NCBI GenBank assembly: GCA_020080175.1
Contig: JAGHQL010000023.1
Span: forward strand, 124,001 to 188,000
Direction: 5' to 3'
DNA: 64,000 nt
Source: Glutinoglossum americanum
Taxonomy: Eukaryota; Ascomycota; Geoglossomycetes; Geoglossales; Geoglossaceae
A program made the translations under genes and the position numbers. Shown here piece by piece: positions 55,973 to 64,000 of the stretch. The first letter of the stretch is position 1; the number at the start of each line of letters is the position of its first letter. Below the pieces are notes generated by a model. That model was not told the DNA's origin. It worked only from the letters and a program-made list of their open reading frames with translations, and did no database searches.

Positions 55973-57880
55973 TTATTCCTCAGGCTCAAGGGGTGCCTCC
56001 TCCTCACTATTGACAATGACGCTTTAGTAACTGTTTAACATCCCTGACGAGACATGAGAGACATCAGAGACTCACTATTCTTCCTCGCCCTCAGACACAG
56101 AGGCGTCCTGGTACTGCTGGTATTCGGAAACCAGGTCGTTCATGTTGCTCTCTGCCTCAGTGAATTCCATTTCATCCATACCTTCACCAGTATACCAATG
56201 CAAGAAAGCCTTGCGCCGGAACATAGCAGTGAACTGATCACCAACGCGCTTGAAGAGCTCCTGGATGGAGGTCGAGTTGCCAACAAAGGTGGATGACATC
56301 TTGAGACCACGAGGCGGGATGGAGCAAAGAGCAGTCTGGACATTGTTGGGGATCCATTCGACGAAGTAGGACGAGTTCTTGTTCTGGACATTGCGCATCT
56401 GGTCTTCAACCTCCTTCATTGAGACCTTACCACGGCTAGAGAAGAGTCAGTGCATTCCACGGGTAGTTCCCTCAGGGGGCTCAAGAGTAGTAGAGCAGCT
56501 TACAATATTGCAGAGCAAGTAAGGTATCTCCCATTTCGGAAGTCAGAGGCCGCCATCATATTCTTCGGATCATACATCTGCTGGGTTAACTCCGGGACCG
56601 TCACAGCGCGGAAAGAGTGAGCACCACGGCTGGTGAGCGGAGCAAACCCAACCATGAAGAAATGAAGACGGGGAAATGGAACCATGTTGACAGCCAGTTT
56701 GCGGAGATCAGAGTTGAGTTGACCAGGGAAACGAAGGCAGGTCGTAACACCAGACATGACAGCAGACACGAGGTGGTTCAAGTCACCATACGAAGGATTG
56801 GCAAGCTTGAGAGTACGCATGCAGATGTCGTAGAGAGCCTACACAGCGTCAACAAACACTCGGCCTTATTCTTAGGGGTTTGCAAACCTCATTGTCGATA
56901 CAGAAAGTCTCATCAGAGTTTTCAACCAACTGATGAACAGAGAGGGTTGCATTATATGGCTCAACAACGGTGTCAGAGACCTTGGGGCTAGGCACAACCG
57001 AAAAAGTAGCCATCATCCGGTCCGGAAACTCCTCACGGATCTTAGAGATAAGTAGGGTACCCATACCGGCACCAGTGCCGCCACCGAGAGAATGAGTAAT
57101 TTGGAAGCCCTGGAGACAGTCACATCCCTCGGCCTCACGGCGAACGACATCTAAAACTTGATCGACAAGTTCAGCACCCTCAGTGTAATGGCCCTTGGCC
57201 CAGTTGTTACCAGCGCCAGACTGTCCAAAGACGAAGTTGTCAGGACGGAAAAGCTGGCCAAAAGGACCAGCACGGACGGCATCCATGGTACCAGGCTCGA
57301 GGTCAACAAGGACGGCGCGAGGAACATACTTGTTACCCGAGGCCTGGACGAAATGTTAGGCATCGGCTAATTTGTAGACGTGCTCAGGAAGACAGCATAA
57401 CCGACCTCGTTGAAGTAGACATTCATACGCTCGAGTTGGAGATCGGAGGTACCATTGTACCTGAACGAAGTTAAAATCGTCACCCTAGATGGAGTCGCCA
57501 AAGATGCACAAGAACTTGTGTACTCACACTCCAGAGCCATCAAGGCCATGCTCTCCAGAAATAGTTTGCCTATATCAACAAAGATGCGTCAACCTCCGAA
57601 AAAAATATTCACCTCCCTGTTCTAATACATAGCCACCATGGAAGACGTACCAGAAGGCAGCACCGATTTGGTTACCCTAGAGATTGTTAACATAAATGAC
57701 AAAGGTGCCGTCCGGACGATATACATACGCATTGACCGGTTTGAAGATGAACCTAACAAGATAAGAGGCCCGGTTAGCAAGCTGCGGTAAGATATAGAAC
57801 GTGGGGCGAATAGGGGCGTAGCGAGACGCGTTAAAAAAAGTGATCAAAACAGACGGTGAGGGACGTACGATTTCACGCAT
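55973..57880 (-). CDS. benA: Beta-tubulin, nine exons
   Basis: Beta subunit of the microtubule heterodimer. Exons (minus): 57880-57869, 57752-57729, 57676-57651, 57569-57528, 57460-57406, 57343-56888, 56838-56504, 56435-56076, 56006-55973; 447 residues, the standard length. All eight introns are GT-AG. The MREI autoregulation-type N-terminus, [12 protein letters not shown] nucleotide loop, Glu-rich tail ([16 protein letters not shown]) and every conserved core block are present. The stop at the end of exon 8 (TAG) is spliced through: donor TA|GTGAGT, acceptor AATAG|TGAGG. His6, Tyr50, Glu198 and Phe200, positions where benzimidazole resistance arises in fungi, carry the usual residues. The symbol follows Aspergillus usage; tub2 is the alternative. 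Confidence 0.97.
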
Positions 57881-58748
57881 GTTTATGTTTTGATGGAGGA
57901 GCTACGTCGACAAAGGGAGTCGAGCTGATAGTGGCTAGTGTAGAGCAGAGAACGCGAGAACGCACGAGAGCAGAAGAGCTGGTGGGTTGGTGGGGAGGAA
58001 GAGGATGATGAAGGCAAAAGTGATGTTGTGGGAAAAGATTGGAAGAAACGAAAGAACGAACGAGCTGGTGGGGTGGTCCGTGCGTTGGTCCGTGTGTTTG
58101 GTTGGGACAGGCACGTTATCAGCCAACCACGTCGCTTAGAAGCTTAAGACCCCCAGCAACAAAATTCAGAGCGCGCTCACCGTAAACAACAGAGTAAACA
58201 AGATGTTCGTTTCACGTCCAGAAATGTATGATTCATGCAACTTCACTTTCAGTACAAAATCCAAATTCACAGCGATCCAAGTCTGTCAACCCGAGTGATT
58301 AAATATTGGCTGCGCAGGAGCGCGGTCGGGAACCACTTCATTAGGACGCTCGACTAGCTACATGGTACCCGTTCGCCTCTGCGGACTAGGCAGGTGAGTA
58401 GTAAGAGTAGAAATAAGAAAGCGCACCAAGCAAGCAAACCAGCCTACCAGAGAAAACGTTGAAGGTTCTCCGAACGCCGTTGCTTTATAAGAATGCTGCA
58501 TCTAGCCGTCACCGCGCGAACGATGAAAACGGTCTCTATGTTGAATAACATTTGTTTTCCCAAAGTAAATAGGAAAAGAAGGGAATCTTGAATGCGGTTC
58601 GCCCCAGATGCTTGTATTGTTGAAAATGTGCGCCAGTTCCTCTCATCAAGTCATGACAGACATAGAAAAAGCCCATTACATTCGTAAGAAACCGCCTCTT
58701 TAGCGCTGACGACGTTGAATCGCCAGCTACTGTTCCCAGACACCTCAC
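57881..58748. other. Beta-tubulin promoter and SAM synthetase 3' region
   Basis: 870 bases. A pyrimidine-rich stretch on the minus strand lies just before the tubulin start. No frame was supported. Confidence 0.5.
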
Positions 58749-60199
58749 CTAGAAGTTAAGGGCCTTCGGCTTCTCCCAGCTGAAGTTTTGGTTTGTGAAG
58801 TGTCCGTTTTTAGCAGTCTGAAAGTAGATTGGTTTGGCCAAATCAAGCTCCTTGACGATCACTCCAGGTCTCAAGTCGAAGTTCTCTTTGATGATGAACA
58901 CCAGCTCATCAGAGGTCCTTCCAGACGTGCCATAGGTCTCAACGAAAATGGATAGTGGTTCTGCGACCCCGATTGCATAGGAGAGTTGAACGAGGCACCG
59001 ACGTGCAAGCCCGGCAGTAACGAGTGATTTCGCAATCCACCGCGAGAGGTAGGCTGCTGAACGGTCGACCTTGGAAAAATCCTTACCGGAAAAGGCTCCA
59101 CCACCATGAGCACCCCAGCCCCCATACGTGTCGACAATAATCTTACGCCCAGTCAGGCCAGCGTCTCCCTGCGGACCACCGATGATAAAAAGTCCCGAGG
59201 GTTGAATCTGAAATTTGTTTAGAAACCCTAACAAATCGGATAGGATACATGTTATGGTGGAAAGGTCTCAGCACTTACATGATAAACGGTTCTGTCGTCA
59301 AGATACCTTGCAGGGATGACCTTCTTCACGATCTTATGTAGAATCTCCTTCCGTAGCTCCGCAGTCGAAATTTCCTCACTGTGCTGGGCACTCACAACAA
59401 CAGTATCCACCCGGAGAGGAACCACCGCTCCGCCATCTTTCTGATATTCCACTGTGACCTGTGTCTTAGTATCAGGCCTCAGCCAGGGCAAGGTCCCATT
59501 TCGCCTAGCTTCAGCCATAGCACTGTTCAGCCTGTGTGCTAATTGAACAGTCAAGGGTAGCAGTTCGGGGGTCTCGTCAGTCGCATATCCAAACATGATA
59601 CCCTGATCGCCAGCGCCGAGTTTCTCAAGTGCTTCTTCGTAATGAAGGCCTTGGGCGATATCTGGTGATTGCTCTTCAATAGCAACAAGGACGTTACAAG
59701 TTTTATAATCAAAGCCTTTTGCGGAGTCGTCATAACCAATGTCTTTGATGGCATTACGAACGACCCTCTGGTAGTCAAGACGGGCTTTAGTGCTGATTTC
59801 ACCAAAGACCATGATCATTCCTGTGAAGATGGCATTAATTGAGTTTCTCGCCACAACAAGGCATGAGATGGAGCTCACCAGTTTTCGTAGCCGTTTCACA
59901 AGCAACCTAGAACAGTGTTAGTACCAACGCTGCACCAAAATAAGAACCCATGGGGCCCATGAATGTTCGCGCAAGAGATAGCGGTAGCAAACCTTGGATA
60001 GCGGATCCTCCGCCAAACATGCATCGAGTATGGCGTCAGACACTTGGTCTCTGTAAATTAATGGTCAGAAACAGATCCGCCAATGCGGTGGGGCTGTAGA
60101 TAGGGAAACTCACGCAATCTTATCCGGATGGCCCTCACCGACTGACTCGGACGTAAACAGAAACGTTTCTTTCTTCACGCCATTAATTGCGGAAACCAT
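58749..60199 (-). CDS. S-adenosylmethionine synthetase
   Basis: Makes S-adenosylmethionine from methionine and ATP in the cytosol. Exons (minus): 60199-60114, 60050-59993, 59906-59879, 59820-59279, 59207-58749; 390 residues, normal for the family. Introns are GT-AG. Marks: [20 protein letters not shown] across intron 1, [15 protein letters not shown], the signature [36 protein letters not shown] across the last intron, [17 protein letters not shown] with [10 protein letters not shown], and the C-terminal [18 protein letters not shown]. The 28-base third exon is easily missed. Yeast has two paralogs (SAM1, SAM2), so no symbol is given. Confidence 0.96.
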
Positions 60200-60501
60200 C
60201 TTGTACGATAGACACAAAAGCAGTCAGAGCCTATAAAGAGATACGATTCTATGGAGATGAAGAAAGTGGAAGACGAAAGACGAAAAACTGTGAGAGGTGG
60301 TGTGATTGAAGGAGAAGCGGTACGTTGGGGAATGCAGTCCGGAAATCCGAAATTTTCCCTTATGCGAAGTCGCACGCAATTCGGGCCAACCACAGAGCCG
60401 CGAAATATATGAGCTCGGGGAAGCGAGGCAAAAATTATTTTAACCCTGACGGATGACAACTTTTAAATTAAGACAAGAGGAAAAGCAAAAAAGCATCAAT
60501 C
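60200..60501. promoter_or_regulatory. Shared promoter of SAM synthetase and GPN3
   Basis: 302 bases between divergent start codons. No known box was recognised with confidence. Confidence 0.45.
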
Positions 60502-61520
60502 ATGAGTAAATTCGGTGTGCTCGTAATGGGCCCCGCTGGCTCCGGAAAGGTGAGTTAGAGAATCAGACAACAAAGAGCTAAATGAATGAACGTCCACTAA
60601 ACACGCCATCCAGACCACGTTCTGCACGGCGTTGATACAATATCTGCGAAACAACAAACGATCATGCTTCTACGTCAACCTAGATCCTGCTGCCGAGGAG
60701 TTTGCCTACGAGCCAGATCTAGATATCAAGGATCTAATAAGCCTAGAAGATGTCATGGAGGATATGGGACTCGGCCCCAACGGCGGACTAGTATACTGCT
60801 TTGAGTACGTTTATTATATTCGTTACGCACAAACAGGGCATTCCCCCTAACGACACTCCCAGATTCCTCCTCGAAAATCTCGACTTCCTCACCGAACCCC
60901 TCGACCCCCTCACCGAAGAATACCTGATCATCTTCGACATGCCAGGCCAAATCGAGCTCTACACGCATATTCCCATCCTCCCAACCCTCATCAAACACCT
61001 GACCCGAACCGGTGCCCTCAACATCAGCCTCTGCGCCACCTACCTGCTCGAATCGACCTTCGTCATAGACAGGGCAAAATACTTCGCTGGCACCTTGTCC
61101 GCCATGAGCGCTATGATCATGCTCGAAATCCCTCACGTAAACATCTTGACGAAGATGGACCTCGTCAAAGGAACGATCGGAAAACGCGAGTTGAAACGCT
61201 TCATAGACCCTGACACCACGTTGCTGGACGACGATCCGGCAGATGGCCCTGCTGCAGGGAAGGATACCGCGGAAGGTGAAGACCCAGCGTCCCGAGACAA
61301 CGTGATGCGTGGCTCTTCCTTCAAGCTTCTCAACCGCGCCGTTGCGCAGTTGATCGACAGTTTCAGCATGGTGTCGTTTCTGCAACTCGAAGCGCAGAAC
61401 GAGGAGAGTGTTGGTTCGGTATTGAGTTACGTCGACGACGCGATCCAGTTCCACGAAGCGCAGGAGCCGAAAGAACCGAAGGACGAGATTGAGGTTGACT
61501 GGGAGGACCCCAACGTATGA
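60502..61520 (+). CDS. gpn3: GPN-loop GTPase 3 (Gpn3)
   Basis: Small GTPase that, with Gpn1, helps RNA polymerase II assemble and enter the nucleus. Exons 60502-60549, 60614-60804 and 60863-61520 give 298 residues; introns of 64 and 58 bases are GT-AG. P-loop MGPAGSGK-TTFC spans intron 1; YVNLDPAAEEF is next; the GPN motif sits in GLGPNGGLVYCFE; then FDMPGQIELYTH (G3) and ILTKMDL (G4). The C-terminal part, with LQLEAQNEESVGSVLSYVDD and IQFHEAQEPKEPK, favours Gpn3 over Gpn1/Gpn2. Confidence 0.95.
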
Positions 61521-61845
61521 TATCCGGAAGAGTTTTGCCTTGAGATCCTCACGAGTGGTTTTCCATATCTGTCACGGCGTCTCGGCTATGGTTTTTTTTT
61601 TTTTTTTTGATGCCCGTACGGTTTGGCATAGCGGTTGGCGTTCTGAAAGAAAAAACAGTATGCGGAACTTAAAACGAGCTTTGCGTAGTTGGTGGATGTC
61701 CCCCACAAGGAAACCAAACCAAAGGCATAACCTGATGTCGACAAACTTTCTGACAACTCGACGCCTTGCACGCCCCAGTATGCATATCGATAAAAGTGAA
61801 AGGCCCAGACCCCGCATATATGAAGTTTAACGCTCTCATCCATCC
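61521..61845. other. Convergent 3' region with T run
   Basis: 325 bases between GPN3 and the Apq12-like gene, with a T run of about 19 (61591-61609). No gene. Confidence 0.6.
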
Positions 61846-62382
61846 TCACCACCGCGCGCGATCCCCAACCCTCCGCGCACCCAAAACCTGACTCTCAACC
61901 TCCCTCCTCACCCTCTCCGCCCTCGCAACCCCCTCCCCAACAACCCCATCCCAATCCCACCCAGCAAGCCCCACCTCCCTCCCCAAAACCGCCCACAGCG
62001 CTTCCACCCACCCCGCCACCTTCTCGGGCCCGCTCACCACCACCACAGCCACGGTCCCAACCACCACCACAGCAACCACCACCCTAAACGCCAGCCACAC
62101 CAGACTCAGCAGCGCCCGCCGCGCGAGATCGAGTATGTACAGCGACAGCACCACGATCGCAAGCAGCAACGCTATCGCCGCCAGATCCGCGGTGGACGCG
62201 CGCACGAGCCGCACCAGCTGCTGCGGCAGCGCGGACGCCTGCGCGAGGAGCGCGGCCGCGTGCGCGGCGTAGGGGTGCGCCGCGCGCAGGACGGGGGAGA
62301 CGAGGCCTGGCGCGACGAGGTCAGCCAGCGCGCGGAAACAACACGAGACGGGGGGGGGGGGCGCACCTTGGAGCAGGTCCAT
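61846..62382 (-). CDS. Apq12-like nuclear-envelope/ER membrane protein
   Basis: Small integral membrane protein, probably the Apq12 family (nuclear pore assembly and nuclear-envelope lipid balance). Exons (minus): 62382-62367 and 62306-61846 (158 residues) with a 60-base intron that has GT-AG ends and a CTGAC branch site. The intron is a multiple of three and stop-free, so an unspliced 178-residue form is also possible; its poly-C run makes it look non-coding. Two adjacent hydrophobic helices lie at about residues 48-90: LAAIALLLAIVVLSLYIL, then a short RR turn, then LVWLAFRVVVAVVVVGTVAV. The C-terminal part is amphipathic and Arg-rich. A GA tract lies just before the start codon. The family call rests on topology and size more than on motifs. 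Confidence 0.68.
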   Translation of the reverse strand: MDLLQGAPPPPVSCCFRALADLVAPGLVSPVLRAAHPYAAHAAALLAQASALPQQLVRLVRASTADLAAIALLLAIVVLSLYILDLARRALLSLVWLAFRVVVAVVVVGTVAVVVVSGPEKVAGWVEALWAVLGREVGLAGWDWDGVVGEGVARAERVRREVESQVLGARRVGDRARW

Positions 62383-63420
62383 CGCGCTTCTCTCTCTCTC
62401 TTTGCTTTCTTGCTTCTCTTCCCGGATGTAGATGTGTGAAAGGGACGCTGGGGTGTCCGGGGCGATCTCACTTGCCCCCCCCCCGCCGCTGGTGTGCCAA
62501 CACGCCGAACCCGCGGTGGCAGGGCCGGGAACGCTCGAGCTCCTCTCTCTATGCAAGGGAGAATTTCCAGAGGTGAAAGAAACCCCCCGGGTATGTTTCT
62601 CTCTCTTTCTTTCCTTTCTCGTGGTTCTCGTTAGGTCGTCGTCGTTGCGTTCCGGGCTTGTCTCGTAGTCCATCATCCCTCACCCCCAGGCAAATAAACT
62701 CTTGGCGGGAGGTTTTTTTTCGGCGATGACTGTAAAACAAAAAACCTAAAATAAAAAAAAAGAAATTGGGACAGTTTCGGTTTCACTTTGGGGATTCCCC
62801 CGGTTTCTTTTTAATTTATTTTATTCTTATTTTCATCTTTTGTATTTTTCATATTCCCTTCAGATTATGTAGAAGGGTTTGGATCTTGTTTTACCACAAG
62901 GAACTTCCGGTCTCACCGGCAGTGCAAATGATCCACTTTGGGACCCTAAACTTTCTTAATCCCTACAATTTAAGGAAAGGCCACGAGCTCCGGTAATTTG
63001 AAGTTTCGGAGAATTATCCGAAATTTGTTAAACGGAAAAAAAAAACTTTCAATTATGTATAAGTGTGGATCCCGGAGTCCCCCGAATCTCTCTAGATCTA
63101 ATCTAAGACTACAATGAGGGCCTGTGGTCCTAAAAGTGCCTTTGTTACATGCAAACAGCCCCGAGAGGAATTTCAACTAGCCCCGTGGTGGGGTTCCCAG
63201 ACCCCTTCCCTTATACAGGGTATAATTCTTCTGGGAACGCTAGACGAAACGCCAAACAATCTCAATATGTGCTCCGTAGAATGTTCCCTTCCCCCAAAAT
63301 GCAAAACACCAACCAGGAAAAATATTCCAGACGTCTCTCTGCATACGTCGCGAGTGATCGGCGTTGTGCCTCCCCCTCGAGGGTAGTTCGTTTAGCCGTC
63401 GTAAGGCTAACCCTTCACCT
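62383..63420. other. Intergenic region left of the membrane-protein fragment
   Basis: 1.0 kb with CT tracts (62388-62402, 62600-62620), C/G runs and AT-rich sequence near 62700-62850. Frames here show no features. Confidence 0.5.
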
Positions 63421-64000
63421 TCAGTGATCCCCCGGTTGCGACTCGTTACCAGGGACCCCCGGCATTCGTGGTGGTAGCGGTACGACTTCCTTACTCTCCT
63501 CTACCGCAAATGGCGTAGGAGGTCTGTCCGATATGCTAGACCGTGCAGATTTGCTTCTCAAGTGCCGAGGCCGATATATTCTACTCGAGGGTGACCGTTT
63601 TGGGAGCGGAACAAACGGTTCTTCGCCAGGAACAATTTCGTCCGTGAGCCCCATCCGGGCGTTCGGAGCCTTGGCCGTAGGGGGTGTCGTCGGAAGCTTC
63701 TCTGCCCATTCCATGCTGAAGCGGGGTTTTCTCTCGGCGTTATGGCTACCCACGGTGGACGCCACCGAAGCCTGCTTTCTCCACGTCTGGATCTCTTCGT
63801 CATCGATGGGTGTCGAATTGCGTCCAAAGAAAGAGGCGCCTGAGCTACGCCGGCGCCGCAGCCTGTAAGAGAGCCACGCCGCGACAGCAACCAGGACTGA
63901 TCCTAGGCCGAGAGCGAGAATGAGGATGAGGTTCCTGCGCTGGACAGAAGACATGGACTGCTGTGACGAGGGAGCCGGAGTGGAGGCGAGGTAAGTGCTG
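63421..64000 (-). CDS. C-terminal part of a single-pass membrane protein (runs off the window)
   Basis: I do not recognise the family. The minus-strand frame is open from the right edge of the window to the stop at 63421, so the N-terminus lies outside. Visible order: a Ser/Thr/Pro-rich stretch (TYLASTPAPSSQQS), a hydrophobic segment LILILALGLGSVLVAVAAWL, a stop-transfer cluster YRLRRRRSS, then about 140 cytoplasmic residues rich in Ser, Pro and Arg (RPRHLRSKSARSSISDRPPT). This layout resembles fungal cell-surface sensors of the Mid2/Wsc type or other Ser/Thr-rich surface proteins, but no family motif is in the visible part. Confidence 0.65.
   Translation of the reverse strand, partial: STYLASTPAPSSQQSMSSVQRRNLILILALGLGSVLVAVAAWLSYRLRRRRSSGASFFGRNSTPIDDEEIQTWRKQASVASTVGSHNAERKPRFSMEWAEKLPTTPPTAKAPNARMGLTDEIVPGEEPFVPLPKRSPSSRIYRPRHLRSKSARSSISDRPPTPFAVEESKEVVPLPPRMPGVPGNESQPGDH

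Noticed and set aside
60753-61454. A 233-codon open frame on the minus strand
   Set aside because: Antisense shadow of GPN3, whose GTPase motifs are clear on the plus strand.

Overview
This window reads as nuclear DNA of a filamentous ascomycete (Pezizomycotina). The genes are single eukaryotic units on both strands. They are cut by many short introns of roughly 47-110 bp with GTNNGT-like donors, CTNAC-like branch sites and AG acceptors. The protein set (Whi2-like BTB protein, CPC1/CpcA bZIP, Kin1, Uds1-domain protein, Sld3, nine-exon beta-tubulin) is typical of that group. The species cannot be told from the sequence. I see no rRNA, confident tRNA, CRISPR, virus-like element or intact transposon.

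Layout. 0.4-2.1 kb: Whi2-like BTB protein. 2.1-5.2 kb: homopolymer-rich non-coding DNA and the leader of a Gcn4/CpcA-type bZIP gene (5.2-6.8 kb) with upstream ORFs and Gcn4-type sites. 7.8-9.7 kb (-): PAF-acetylhydrolase-like hydrolase. 11.0-13.3 kb (-): G-patch protein (GPATCH1 family). 14.5-17.8 kb: Kin1 kinase. 18.5-19.8 kb: Caf40/Rcd1 of CCR4-NOT. 21.1-22.0 kb (-) and 22.2-23.4 kb (+): divergent Gir2-like RWD protein and Acl4-like TPR chaperone. 23.9-26.8 kb (-): large Ser-rich unknown. 28.4-30.7 kb (-): Puf6. 31.2-32.5 kb (-), 32.8-36.0 kb and 36.3-37.3 kb: a replication/repair group, RAD51, SLD3 and the histone-fold Pol epsilon subunit Dpb4. 39.0-42.4 kb: coiled-coil Uds1-domain protein. 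44.4-46.5 kb (-): homeobox factor. 48.2-49.0 kb (-): glycerol-3-phosphatase-like HAD enzyme, divergent from Nug1 GTPase (49.2-51.0 kb). 51.2-53.2 kb: P5C dehydrogenase. 53.6-55.3 kb: argininosuccinate synthase. 56.0-57.9 kb (-): beta-tubulin. 58.7-60.2 kb (-): SAM synthetase. 60.5-61.5 kb: Gpn3 GTPase. 61.8-62.4 kb (-): Apq12-like membrane protein. 63.4 kb to the right edge (-): C-terminal part of a single-pass membrane protein.

How the genes relate. Most are conserved housekeeping genes rather than a cluster. Themes are ribosome assembly and translation (Acl4, Gir2, Puf6, Nug1, CpcA), DNA replication and repair (RAD51, SLD3, DPB4), and amino-acid metabolism (P5C dehydrogenase, argininosuccinate synthase, SAM synthetase). 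The strongest signals beyond routine annotation are the start-site and uORF arrangement at the CpcA gene, four introns that appear to use GC donors, and ACGCGT boxes in the promoters of the replication genes. All exon joins were read by eye from frame, splice signals and family similarity recalled from memory. No alignment or search was run.
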